Below, piece after piece: positions 53,705 to 61,808 of a stretch of DNA of 64,000 nucleotides (position 1 is the stretch's first letter; each line of letters begins with the position of its first letter). Source of the stretch: JAICYJ01 sp045806525 (GTDB lineage: Bacteria > Actinomycetota > Thermoleophilia > Gaiellales > JAICJC01); contig JBJMJD010000079.1 in the NCBI GenBank assembly GCA_045806525.1, positions 1-64,000 of the forward strand, written 5' to 3'. Below the pieces are notes generated by a model. It saw only the letters and a list, made by a program, of their open reading frames with translations. It did not search any database and was not told the origin of the DNA. The translations under genes and the position numbers were made by a program.

Positions 53705-53999
53705 GACTGCGTAAGGAGTGCGTTCGAGCGCGGTGATCCCCCTATTCATGTGATCGATCCCGGGATAAACTGGGTTTGCGGTCACCTCATGCCGAAAGCA
53801 GTCCCGGTAGGGCGGTATGGAAGTGGGGTCTTTAGATTGGTGATCGAGGGCCTGTTCTCTTAATCCGACGCCAACCCGAGGGGCGTAGAACCTCAACCGG
53901 CGAAGGGCGGGAATACGGACCGAAGCGCGAACGTTGGAACTGACGCGGCGGCCGCTGCCTTCTGGCCTGCCTCAACACAGTGAGTGAGGAGTTGATCGT
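53705..53999. other. Intergenic region before the sigma factor gene
   Basis: 295 bases with no convincing gene. It must hold the sigma-factor promoter and a leader ending in GAGGAG about 10 bases before ATG 54000. TAAACT at 53765-53770 is a possible -10 box and GGAACT at 53936-53941 a possible extracytoplasmic-type -35 element. I see no RNA gene. Confidence 0.4.
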
Positions 54000-55043
54000 A
54001 TGACTGAGCAGCAGATCATCGAGCCGGAGGCGCGGCTCCTGGTCGAGCTCGGCCAGGAGCGTGGGGTGCTGTACGAAGACGAGCTGGCGGCTCTGGCTCA
54101 GGAGATCGACCTGGACACGGACGACATCCAGGCGCTCCGCGATGAGCTGACCGGCCTCGGCATCGAGGTGGTCGACCCGCCCGCTCCGGAGGAGCGTGTC
54201 GAGGTGGTCGACGTCGAGATCGCGACCACCAACAGCCTCGATCTGTTCCTGCGCCAGGCGGGCCGTTACCCGCTGCTGACGAAGGATGAAGAGGTGCAGC
54301 TGGCCAAGGCGATCGAGAGCGGCGACCTGATCGCGAAGCGGCGCATGATCGAGTCGAACCTGCGGCTGGTCGTGTCGATCGCCAAGCAGTACCGCGGACA
54401 GGGCGTGCCGTTCCTCGACCTGATCCAGGAGGGCGTGCTGGGCCTGAACCGCGCGGTCGAGAAGTTCGACTGGCGGCGCGACCTCAAGTTCTCGACGTAC
54501 GCGACCTGGTGGATCCGCCAGGCGGTGCAGCGGTCGATCGCAAACAGCGGCCGCACCATCCGCCTGCCCGTCCACGTCTCCGACCGGCTGCGCGCGATCG
54601 AGCGCTCGCGGCGCTCGCTCGAGGCAAGTCTCGGGCGCGAGCCGACCGACGAGGAGATCGCGAAGGCGGCCGAGCTGACCGTGGACGCCGTGGCCGAGAC
54701 GCTCAGCCTGGCCCGAAAGACCGTCTCGATGCACGAGCCGGTGGGCGAGGACGGCGACTCCGAGCTGGGCGACATGATCGCCGACCCGGACGCGGGCAAC
54801 CCCGAAGAGCTGGCCGAGGCGCAGCTGCGCCACGAGAAGCTGCGCGAGGGGCTGGGCCGGCTGGGCGAGCGAAAGCGGCTGATCCTGGAGCTACGGTTCG
54901 GCCTGGACGGCAACGATCCGCGCAACTTGGAGGAGATCGGCCGCATCGTCGGGCTCACCCGCGAGCGCGTCCGCCAGCTGGAGGCAGAGGCGCTGCGCGA
55001 GCTGGCTGCGTCGGCCGACATGCAGCCGCTGCGCGCGGCCTGA
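54000..55043 (+). CDS. Primary-type RNA polymerase sigma factor (RpoD/SigA family)
   Basis: A 347-aa group 1/2 sigma-70. N-terminal region 1.1-like part (about 1-65), region 1.2 (LFLRQAGRYPLLTKDEEVQLAKAI), region 2 with DLIQEGVLGLNRAVEKFDWRRDLKFSTYATWWIRQAVQRSI (core and -10 binding), region 3 (IRLPVHVSDRLRAIERSRR), and region 4 with EEIGRIVGLTRERVRQLEAEALREL (-35 binding). Close to housekeeping sigma but short; without its genome I cannot say whether it is the main sigma or a close paralogue. Confidence 0.92.
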   Translation: MTEQQIIEPEARLLVELGQERGVLYEDELAALAQEIDLDTDDIQALRDELTGLGIEVVDPPAPEERVEVVDVEIATTNSLDLFLRQAGRYPLLTKDEEVQLAKAIESGDLIAKRRMIESNLRLVVSIAKQYRGQGVPFLDLIQEGVLGLNRAVEKFDWRRDLKFSTYATWWIRQAVQRSIANSGRTIRLPVHVSDRLRAIERSRRSLEASLGREPTDEEIAKAAELTVDAVAETLSLARKTVSMHEPVGEDGDSELGDMIADPDAGNPEELAEAQLRHEKLREGLGRLGERKRLILELRFGLDGNDPRNLEEIGRIVGLTRERVRQLEAEALRELAASADMQPLRAA

Positions 55044-55069
55044 CCCACAGGCACCACTCACTCACTGCG

Positions 55070-55097
55070 CTGCGGGCCCTCTGCGGAGGGCCCGCAG
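55070..55097 (+). terminator. Terminator of sigma factor gene
   Basis: Perfect 12-bp stem CTGCGGGCCCTC/GAGGGCCCGCAG with TGCG loop, 26 bases after the stop. It also lies immediately after the stop of the convergent VOC gene and may serve both. Confidence 0.8.
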
Positions 55098-55100
55098 TCG

Positions 55101-55481
55101 TTAAGCGCGGTAGCTGATCAGCTCGAGAAGGCTGCCGTCGGGGTCCCGGAAGTAGACGCTGGTACCGATGCCACGGGCGCCGTCACGGTGCACCGGGCCG
55201 AGCTCGACCTCGACGCCGCAGGTGGCCAGGTGGGCCACGGCAGCATCGATCGAGCCGTCCCAGACGAAGCAGATGTCGCTGCTGCCCGCGGGGCTCTCGT
55301 GCAGCGGCAGCGGAAAGGCGTCGAAGCCCGGCCCGTGCACGTTCAGCTGGCGGTCGCCGAAGCGGTAGGCCACGACCGGGCCGCGCGGCACCACCTCCGC
55401 CCCCAGCACATCGCGGTAAAAGGCGTTCGAGCGCTCCCAGTCGGTGACGGTGACGACGGTGTGGTCGAGGTCGACGTTCAC
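55101..55481 (-). CDS. VOC-fold protein (glyoxalase/bleomycin-resistance family)
   Basis: A 126-aa protein with the two beta-alpha-beta modules of the family: VDLDHTVVTVTDWERSNAFYRDVLGAEV at the start and SVYFRDPDGSLLELISY at the end, giving metal-ligand His and Glu positions. Substrate unknown. The GTG start overlaps the PncA-NadE gene by 4 bases, so it is the last gene of the NAD operon; the functional link is unclear. Confidence 0.75.
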   Translation of the reverse strand: MNVDLDHTVVTVTDWERSNAFYRDVLGAEVVPRGPVVAYRFGDRQLNVHGPGFDAFPLPLHESPAGSSDICFVWDGSIDAAVAHLATCGVEVELGPVHRDGARGIGTSVYFRDPDGSLLELISYRA

Positions 55482-56812
55482 AGGGCGTGTGGCACGTGGT
55501 GCTTCCAGGCGACGGCGGCGATCCGCGCCGCCACCCGCTCGACCACGGCCTGGTCGACACCGCTGCGGGCGGCCGCGGCGGCCACATCGAGGCCCAGCTC
55601 CTCCAGGCAGACGATCGCCAGGTCGGCGTCGTGGTACGTGAAGCCGAGCTCGTCCTCGTCGGTCTGGCCGCCCCAAAGGCCGGCTGTCGGGTGCTTGACC
55701 AGCACCGCCTCGGGCTGGCCCATCATCTCCGACGCCAGCTTCACCTCGGTCTTGTAGAGGTCCCAGATCGGCTCGACGTCGGAGGCGGCGTCGCCGAAGC
55801 GGGTGAAGTAACCGAGGAAGTACTCGCTGCGGTTCTCGGTACCCAGCACCAGCGCTTCGCGCTCCTGGGCGAGGTCGTAGATGGTGATCATGCGAGCGCG
55901 GGCGCTGGCGTTGCCGAACCGCAGCGGCGCGTCATGGACGGTCGGACGGGCGGCCGCGATGCCCTCCAGGATCGGCTCGATCGAGACGTTCATGAAGTTG
56001 GCGTCGGGCAGACCGGCGGCGGCGGCGCAGGCACGGGCGTCGTCGACGTGCACCTGCTCGGTGTGACGGGAGGGCAGCGTGATCGCGAACACGTTCTCGG
56101 GGCCGAGGGCGCGAGAGGCGATCGCGAGCGACAGGGCCGAGTCGATGCCGCCGGAGAGGCCGAGCGCGGCACGGCTGCGGCCGGCGCCTTCCACCACTTC
56201 GCGCAGCCGCCGCACCTTGGTCTCCAGGATCGGCGCCAGCTGCTCGCGGCCGCGCAGCAGGTGCACGCGGTCGAGCGTGCCGCCGGCCGCTCGGATCTCG
56301 CTCAGCGCCCGATCGCCGTCACCGGGCTCGACGTCGACCGCTGCGATCGCATCGCGGAGCACGGTTGTCTCGAAGCCGGCCGCGATCGCATCCAGGGCGG
56401 TGGCGCGGACGCAGTAGTCGGTGGCGAGACCGGCCACGACCACGTGGCTGACGCCGCGCGCGCGCAGGCGCTCGGCGAGATCGGAGTCGTCGAAGTCGGA
56501 GTACTGCTCGCGGGCTGGATCGCGTCCCTTGTCGTGGACGATGTCGAACGACAGGCCCGCCACTGACGGGTGTAGCTCGGCACCGGGGGTTCCAGCCACG
56601 CAGTGCGCTGGCCACGGGCCGCCCTGCTCGCGGAACGAGATGTGGTTGGCGGGGTGCATGTCGCGCGTCGCAACCAGCGTGCCGGCGCCGGCGGCCGCTT
56701 CGGCGATGACCGTCCCCAGCTGGTCGCCGCCGTCGACCCCCAGCGCGCCGCCGGGGCAGAAGTCGTTCTGCACGTCCACGACGATCAGGGCGGTTGTGGA
56801 TGGGTCGGTCAC
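55478..56812 (-). CDS. Nicotinamidase-NAD synthetase fusion (PncA-NadE)
   Basis: A 444-aa two-domain enzyme. Residues 1-180 are a nicotinamidase of the isochorismatase fold: catalytic Asp13, Lys95 and Cys134 and metal ligands Asp51, His53, His57 with His70, in the spacing of mycobacterial PncA (Asp8, Asp49, His51, His57, His71, Lys96, Cys138). Residues about 190-444 are an NH3-dependent NAD synthetase with P-loop SGGIDS (220-225) and VLGTENRSEYFLGYFTRFGD. No glutaminase domain is present. The first half makes nicotinate and ammonia from nicotinamide; the second amidates nicotinate adenine dinucleotide with ammonia. GTG start overlaps pncB by 4 bases. Confidence 0.9.
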   Translation of the reverse strand: MTDPSTTALIVVDVQNDFCPGGALGVDGGDQLGTVIAEAAAGAGTLVATRDMHPANHISFREQGGPWPAHCVAGTPGAELHPSVAGLSFDIVHDKGRDPAREQYSDFDDSDLAERLRARGVSHVVVAGLATDYCVRATALDAIAAGFETTVLRDAIAAVDVEPGDGDRALSEIRAAGGTLDRVHLLRGREQLAPILETKVRRLREVVEGAGRSRAALGLSGGIDSALSLAIASRALGPENVFAITLPSRHTEQVHVDDARACAAAAGLPDANFMNVSIEPILEGIAAARPTVHDAPLRFGNASARARMITIYDLAQEREALVLGTENRSEYFLGYFTRFGDAASDVEPIWDLYKTEVKLASEMMGQPEAVLVKHPTAGLWGGQTDEDELGFTYHDADLAIVCLEELGLDVAAAAARSGVDQAVVERVAARIAAVAWKHHVPHAL

Positions 56813-58116
56813 GAGGAGAGCTCGATTCGCAGGGCGTCGACGGCCGGCGAGTGCGTGGGCGGCACCGTAGCGGGATCTCGCAGCGCTCGCACGGCCTCCG
56901 GCAGCAGCGCCAGCTCGGCAGCCGCGCGGTCGCGGATCGCATCCAGCGACGGCGGGTCGCCGACGCGGCGTCCCGCGCGCAGCACCGGCTCGAGCAGCGG
57001 CTTGCCGTCGAACGGCTCGTCGACGAGGCCGATCACGTCGCCGGAGGCCGACCGGAACACCTGGTGCCGGCCGGGCAGCGTGGCCTTGCGGGAGGAGCGC
57101 TTGATGACCGGACGGCCGGCGCTCTCGACCAGCTTGTAGACGCCGCCCAGGGCGGGATCGTCGCCGCCGGTGACCAGGCGGGTGCCCGCGCCGAAGCCGT
57201 CGAGCGGCGCACCGGCGCCGACCAGCTCGGCGATACGGTACTCGTCGAGGTCGCCGGAGCACACGATCTGGGTGGCCATCAGGCCGGCCGCGTCGAGGAC
57301 GGCGCGCACCTGGCGCGAGAGCGCGTCGAGGTCACCGGAGTCGAGGCGCACAGCGAAGGGCGTGACGCCGGTCAGCTGCGCGGCCTCGGCGGCGATGCGG
57401 GCGCCGGAGATGGTCTCGTAGGTGTCGATCAGGAGCGTGGGCCGGCAGGGCTGGTCACGCAGGAAGGCGCAGAAGGCGTCCAGCTCGGTGGCAAAGCCCA
57501 TCACGTAGGAGTGGGCCATGGTGCCGGTGGTGGGAATGCCCCACTGCATGCCGGCGGCGACCGTGGCGGTGGCGACGGCGCCGCCGATGTAGGCACAGCG
57601 TGCGGCGAGCACTCCGGCTTCGCCGCCGTGGGCGCGGCGGAACCCGAAGTCGAAGACGGGGCGGCCGGCGGCGGCCTGCACGATGCGCGCGGCCTTGGTG
57701 GCGATCAGGGTCTGGAAGTTGATCTGGTTCAGGAGGTAGGACTCAACCAGCTGGCAGACGAGGCGCGTGCCCTCGATGCGGAGCAGCGGCTCGGTGGCGT
57801 GGGCCACGGTGCCCTCGGGCATGGAGTCGAGGTCGCCGTCGAAGCGAAGGTCCCGCAGCTCGTCCAGCAGCGGGTGGGCGCACGTGCCCGAGCGTTCGAG
57901 GTAGTCGAGCGAGCTGGCGTCGAAGTGGAGCTCGCGGAGATAGCGCTCGGCGGTCTCGAGGCCGGCGGCGACCAGGTAGCCGCGGTCGCGGGGCAGCTCG
58001 CGCACGAACAGCTCGAAGGCGACACGGTCATTGGCGGTGCCCTGGGCCAGGTAGGAGGCGGCCATGGTCAGCTGGTAACGGTCGGTCAGCAGCTCGGGGG
58101 GCGGACACAGCGTCAT
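56809..58116 (-). CDS. pncB: Nicotinate phosphoribosyltransferase
   Basis: A 435-aa enzyme that makes nicotinate mononucleotide from nicotinate and PRPP. Landmarks: LTDRYQLTMAASYL, QLVESYLLNQINFQTLIATKAARIV, DFGFRRAHGGEAG, VAGMQWGIPTTGTMAHSYV and AVRLDSGDL. It lies between its regulator and the gene producing its substrate. ATG overlaps the upstream gene by 4 bases. Confidence 0.94.
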   Translation of the reverse strand: MTLCPPPELLTDRYQLTMAASYLAQGTANDRVAFELFVRELPRDRGYLVAAGLETAERYLRELHFDASSLDYLERSGTCAHPLLDELRDLRFDGDLDSMPEGTVAHATEPLLRIEGTRLVCQLVESYLLNQINFQTLIATKAARIVQAAAGRPVFDFGFRRAHGGEAGVLAARCAYIGGAVATATVAAGMQWGIPTTGTMAHSYVMGFATELDAFCAFLRDQPCRPTLLIDTYETISGARIAAEAAQLTGVTPFAVRLDSGDLDALSRQVRAVLDAAGLMATQIVCSGDLDEYRIAELVGAGAPLDGFGAGTRLVTGGDDPALGGVYKLVESAGRPVIKRSSRKATLPGRHQVFRSASGDVIGLVDEPFDGKPLLEPVLRAGRRVGDPPSLDAIRDRAAAELALLPEAVRALRDPATVPPTHSPAVDALRIELSS

Positions 58117-58814
58117 GTGGCGCGCCGGTAACGGGCGCTCTCGGCGAGAATCCGGGGCGCACGCTCGGCGAAGCGGTAGATGGTGGCCGGACGGCCGCCG
58201 GTGGGGCGCTCGCCGGCCTCGGCCAGGACGCCCCAGCCCAGCGCGATGCGGCGAAAGTTGTTGGGCTCGAAGGCACGTCCGATGCCGGCCTCGTAGACGT
58301 GGCGCAGCTCGGTCATGGTGAACCGCTCGGGCAGCATGCTCCAGGCGACGTTCTGGTACTCGAGCTTGTAGGCCAGCCGGCGGCGGGCGTACTGCAGGAT
58401 GCGGTCGTGGTCGAATGCCAGCACCGGGCCTCGATCGATCTCGGCCAGCAGCTCCTCGAGCGGCCGCCAGGCCGCCTCGCGGGCGTCCGACCCGGGCCGC
58501 AGGGACACGCGGCCGCCGTCCACCAGGGCCAGGTAGCAGCAGGAGATGACGCGACCGCGGGGGTCGCGGTCCTGCTCCGAGAACGTGGCCAGCTGCTCCA
58601 TGAACACGTCCGAGACGCCGGTCTCCTCACGCAGCTCCCGCTCGGCCGCCTGCTCGAGCGTCTCGTCAGGGTGCAGGCCTCCGCCCGGAAGCGCCCAGTA
58701 GCTCTCGTAGGGCTCGTATCGCCGACGCACGAGCAGCACCTGCATGTCGCCCTCGAGAAAGGTGAACGCCGCCACGTCGGCGGCCACCTTGGGATGTCCT
58801 GGGTCGCTGGCCAC
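58113..58814 (-). CDS. nrtR: NrtR-like Nudix transcriptional regulator of NAD metabolism
   Basis: A 233-aa protein: an N-terminal Nudix domain with the box G-x5-E-x7-REL-x-EE-x-G (GLHPDETLEQAAERELREETG) and a C-terminal winged-helix domain (about 160-233, with RFTMTELRHVYEAGIGRAFEPNNFRR). NrtR proteins sense ADP-ribose through a Nudix fold and repress NAD salvage genes; the position at the head of pncB and pncA-nadE fits exactly. The Nudix box is intact, so hydrolysis cannot be excluded. GTG start; palindromic boxes lie upstream (58894-58969). Confidence 0.82.
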   Translation of the reverse strand: MASDPGHPKVAADVAAFTFLEGDMQVLLVRRRYEPYESYWALPGGGLHPDETLEQAAERELREETGVSDVFMEQLATFSEQDRDPRGRVISCCYLALVDGGRVSLRPGSDAREAAWRPLEELLAEIDRGPVLAFDHDRILQYARRRLAYKLEYQNVAWSMLPERFTMTELRHVYEAGIGRAFEPNNFRRIALGWGVLAEAGERPTGGRPATIYRFAERAPRILAESARYRRAT

Positions 58815-58874
58815 TTATAGACCTCGTGACGATATTAGCAACTCGAGCGCCGCCGTGCCGCCGTGCAACGCCCA

Positions 58875-59007
58875 CGCCTGGCACCGGTGTTGCACGAATT
58901 CCGATAGCAAAAGCGCCTCTCCGCTACGAAATTCGTAAAATTAGGCCTGTTTTCCTACGGAATTCGTAGTCTGGACCGCAACACCGGTGCCAGGCGCCGG
59001 TGTTGCA
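58875..59007. repeat. Intergenic element with three copies of an inverted motif
   Basis: Copy 1 CGCCTGGCACCGGTGTTGC (58875-58893) and copy 2, its perfect reverse complement (58978-58996), are 84 bases apart. Copy 3 (58993-59007, GGCGCCGGTGTTGCA) repeats copy 1 with one change and forms a 10-bp hairpin with copy 2, so pairing of copy 2 with copy 1 or 3 is mutually exclusive. The layout resembles REP/BIME-type palindromic elements. Confidence 0.6.
58894..58969. promoter_or_regulatory. Three AATTCG palindromic boxes upstream of nrtR
   Basis: CTACGAAATTCGTA at 58924-58937 and CTACGGAATTCGTA at 58955-58968 are near-identical near-palindromes 31 bases apart; ACGAATTCCGATAG at 58894-58907 is an inverted relative. 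Three helical turns of spacing suits cooperative binding, possibly by NrtR, although the known NrtR consensus differs. Confidence 0.4.
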
Positions 59008-59016
59008 TCCGCGGCC

Positions 59017-60414
59017 CTACCGCGACGGGGAGATCAGGATCGTGCGGGTCGAGCTGTAGAACTCACGGGCGGCCCGGCCCTGCTCGCGCGGCCCGAAGCC
59101 GGAGGCCTTTTCCCCACCGAAGGGCACGTGGAAGTCGACACCGGAGGTGGGCTGATTGATCCGGACGAGACCGGTGTCGAGGCTGCGGGCGAGCTCCAGC
59201 GCGCGGTCGAGGTCGCGCGTGTAGACGCCGGTGGAAAGGCCGAAGCGCACGCCCCGGGCGATCTCGGCGGCCACGCTGCTGTCCGGCGCCCCCAGCAGCG
59301 CGCAGACCGGTGCGAACACCTCCTGCTGGGCGACCTCAGCGCGGGCGTCGTCGGTCTCGATCAGGGTCGGCTGCAGGTAGTTCCCGGGGGCGTCCACGGC
59401 TTCTCCGCCGGTGATGATGCGGCCGCCCGCGTCGGTTGCCCGCGCGATCGCACCCAGCGCGCGTTCGCGCGCAGCGGGCGTGATCAGCGGCCCCACCTGG
59501 CAGCCTGGGTCCTCGGGCCCCTCCACCAGCATCCGCCCGATCGCGTCGACAAGCGCGTCCCGCATATCCGACAGCACGGGCTGCTCGCAGATCACCCGGC
59601 CGGTGGCCGTGCACTTCTGGCCGGCGTAGCCCATAGCGGCCGACGCGATCATGCCGGCTGCCGCCTCGACGTCGGCGTCCGCCAGCACTACGGCCGCGTT
59701 CTGGCCGCCCATCTCGCACTGCGCGGCCGCGCCCCGCTCCGCGAGCGCCACCGCCACCCCTTGACCGACCGCCTCTGAGCCCGTGAACGAGACCGCCGCG
59801 ACTCCCGGATGCGCCACCAGCGCCGAGCCTGCCTCGCCCGTACCCTGCGTCAGCTCGACCGTGCCCTCGGGCAGCGCGTCGCGCAGCAGCGCGAACACCG
59901 CCGCCGCGCACGCGGGCGCGTGCTCGCTCGGCTTCCAGACGCAGACGTTGCCGTACGCCAGCGCCGGCGCCAGCTTCCAGAGCGGGATCGCCACCGGGAA
60001 GTTCCAGGGCGTGATCAGCCCCACCACTCCCCGCGGCTCCCGCCGGGTCAGCAGCAGCGAGCGCCCGTCCGCGGGCGGGAACGACTCGCCGTCGGGGTCA
60101 AGCGCCACCTGCGCGTAGAACCGCAGGATCGCGACTGCTCGCGCAAGCTCGCCGCGAGCCTCCGTGATCGGCTTTCCGACCTCGCGCACGACCAGCTCGG
60201 CCAGCTCCTCGGATCGCGCCTCCAGCGCATCCGCGACCGCCGCCAGCCCGGCACCACGCGCCGCTGCCGGGGTGCGCGCGTACGCGGGGGCAGCCGCCGC
60301 CGCGCGCTCCACCGCCCGGTCGACGTCGATGCCGCCGGCCGGCATCACGGTCGTCACCACGTCGTCAGGCGATGCCGGGTTGACGCTGACGATCTCGGCC
60401 GGCGTGGCGGACAT
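59017..60414 (-). CDS. NAD(P)-dependent aldehyde dehydrogenase
   Basis: A 465-aa ALDH-fold enzyme. Cofactor loop GLITPWNFPVAIPLWKLAPAL, VSFTGSEAVGQGV, the general base Glu in QCEMGGQNAAVV and the nucleophile Cys in YAGQKCTATGRVI. The last two fit alpha-ketoglutaric-semialdehyde-type enzymes best, but the substrate is uncertain. The 29-aa ORF at 60428 lies 13 bases upstream. Confidence 0.88.
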   Translation of the reverse strand: MSATPAEIVSVNPASPDDVVTTVMPAGGIDVDRAVERAAAAAPAYARTPAAARGAGLAAVADALEARSEELAELVVREVGKPITEARGELARAVAILRFYAQVALDPDGESFPPADGRSLLLTRREPRGVVGLITPWNFPVAIPLWKLAPALAYGNVCVWKPSEHAPACAAAVFALLRDALPEGTVELTQGTGEAGSALVAHPGVAAVSFTGSEAVGQGVAVALAERGAAAQCEMGGQNAAVVLADADVEAAAGMIASAAMGYAGQKCTATGRVICEQPVLSDMRDALVDAIGRMLVEGPEDPGCQVGPLITPAARERALGAIARATDAGGRIITGGEAVDAPGNYLQPTLIETDDARAEVAQQEVFAPVCALLGAPDSSVAAEIARGVRFGLSTGVYTRDLDRALELARSLDTGLVRINQPTSGVDFHVPFGGEKASGFGPREQGRAAREFYSSTRTILISPSR

Positions 60415-60427
60415 CGCGTGGCCGCTG

Positions 60428-60517
60428 CTACTTCGAGACGTGGACCACGAAGGCCAGCAGCAACAGCAGCACCGCCAGCATCAGCAGCACCCACCATCGA
60501 GACAATGACTCGTTCAC
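60428..60517 (-). CDS. 29-aa single-helix membrane peptide upstream of ALDH gene
   Basis: GTG 60517 with GGGAG 6 bases upstream, then NESLSRWW and a long Leu/Val helix (VLLMLAVLLLLLAFVVHV) ending in SK and TAG. It looks like a small membrane protein or a leader peptide. Only 13 bases separate it from the ALDH start. Confidence 0.4.
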   Translation of the reverse strand: MNESLSRWWVLLMLAVLLLLLAFVVHVSK

Positions 60518-60595
60518 GCACTCCCTCTCGTCGTCACAAACGGCTCGGGAGCAAAGTCTACAAACATGGGCGGCCTCACCGGCGAGCGACCGGCG

Positions 60596-60820
60596 CTACG
60601 GACAGACACACCTCCGATCCGCCGGCCGCCGCGGGCCCTCGTGATGGCGCGGTGCCCGTCGCTGGTGGACGAGGTGGCGTCGGCCGCGTCCCGAGACGGC
60701 CTGCGCCAGATCGACCGCCACGCCCTCCAACGGCGTGTGGAAACGCACCAATGCGCACGCCGTAACCAGCACCAGCAATATCAGCGCCAGGTACTCGACC
60801 GTCGATTGGCCCCGCTGCAT
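60596..60820 (-). CDS. Class III pilin-like small protein (74 aa)
   Basis: Begins MQRGQSTVEYLALILLVLV: Gly followed by Gln-Ser-Thr-Val-Glu-Tyr and a helix, the classic class III (Flp/TadE) leader with Glu at +5 and Tyr at +6. After the helix (to about 25) comes a Val/Ala stretch and a basic tail rich in Arg and His ending CVCP. TACGGT 7 bases before the ATG supports a leaderless start. Possibly a pseudopilin for the Tad system at 61.8-64 kb; the basic tail is unusual. Confidence 0.55.
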   Translation of the reverse strand: MQRGQSTVEYLALILLVLVTACALVRFHTPLEGVAVDLAQAVSGRGRRHLVHQRRAPRHHEGPRRPADRRCVCP

Positions 60821-60827
60821 GCGGCCC

Positions 60828-60833
60828 ACCGTA
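60828..60833 (-). promoter_or_regulatory. -10 box of leaderless gene at 60820
   Basis: TACGGT on the minus strand, 7 bases before ATG 60820. Confidence 0.4.
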
Positions 60834-60906
60834 CGGAGCCAACCGTCACGTGCGCGTGACGACCGGTCACGATCGCGCAACAACGCCGGTCGGCGACCGC
60901 ATTCGC

Positions 60907-60912
60907 TAGGGT
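60907..60912 (+). promoter_or_regulatory. -10 box of leaderless gene at 60919
   Basis: TAGGGT ends 6 bases before GTG 60919. Confidence 0.45.
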
Positions 60913-60918
60913 CGACCG

Positions 60919-61803
60919 GTGAGCGTCGAGCGGATGCAGCTGCCGGACGGCAGGCTGTTCGAGTACAGCGCGGCCGGCGATCCCGACCGGGAGCTGCTGG
61001 TCTTCTGCGTCGGGACGCCGAGCGCCGTCGTCGAATTCCCCTACGTCGCGGAGGCTGCCGCAGCCCGAGGCCTGCGCTCGGTGATCTGCTCGCGACCGGG
61101 GTACGGTGGGTCGACGCGCAACGAGGGACGCACGGTGGCCGACACCGCCGCCGACACGGCCGCGCTGGCCGATCACCTCGGCGCGGACCGGTTCCTGGTG
61201 GCCGGCTGGTCGGGCGGCGGCACGACCGCGCTGGCCTGCGCCGCACTGCTCTCCGACAGGGTGCGAGCCGCCGTGACCATGGCCAGCACCGCGCCGCCGG
61301 TCGAGGCCGGCGACGTGTGGACGACCTGGTTCCCACCGGTCGTGGTCGAGGAGATCCGGGCGCTGACGAGCACGCCTCCAGCCGAGCTGGCGCCCGATTA
61401 CGAGCAGGCTGCGAAAGGGTTTGCCGAGCTGACCGGTGACCAGCTGACGCTCTCGGAAAACCAGAGCGCCGCCGACAGGGCCGCGCTGATCGACGTGCCC
61501 GAGGTCGTGGAGTGGCTGGCCCGGTCGATCAAATCGGCGGTGTCCAGCGGCATCTGGGGATGGCTGGACGATGATCTGGCGTGGGCGAGCCCGTGGGGGT
61601 TCGCCGTGGCAGACATCCGGGTGCCGGTGATCGTCCGGCACGGCGACGAGGACGGCTTCGTGTCGATCGAACAGGGCCGCTGGCTGGCGGCTCACATCCC
61701 GGGCGCACGGCTCGAGGAGATGCCGGGCGGCGGCCACACGACCGTGACCGTGCCCATCGACCCCGTGATCACGGACCTGCTCCAAGCCGCCGGACTGCGG
61801 TGA
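60919..61803 (+). CDS. Alpha/beta hydrolase
   Basis: A 294-aa hydrolase with the nucleophile elbow GWSGGG, the acid in RHGDEDGFV and the catalytic His in GGGHTT. The oxyanion region reads CVGTPSAV instead of the more usual HG. No signal peptide. Substrate unknown; ester or lactone hydrolysis is typical of this group. Confidence 0.85.
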   Translation: MSVERMQLPDGRLFEYSAAGDPDRELLVFCVGTPSAVVEFPYVAEAAAARGLRSVICSRPGYGGSTRNEGRTVADTAADTAALADHLGADRFLVAGWSGGGTTALACAALLSDRVRAAVTMASTAPPVEAGDVWTTWFPPVVVEEIRALTSTPPAELAPDYEQAAKGFAELTGDQLTLSENQSAADRAALIDVPEVVEWLARSIKSAVSSGIWGWLDDDLAWASPWGFAVADIRVPVIVRHGDEDGFVSIEQGRWLAAHIPGARLEEMPGGGHTTVTVPIDPVITDLLQAAGLR

Positions 61804-61808
61804 GCCTC

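Noticed and set aside
53832..54833. 333-aa minus-strand ORF opposite the sigma factor gene
   Set aside because: It is the antisense shadow of the sigma gene with typical Arg/Leu/His composition of GC-rich shadow frames.
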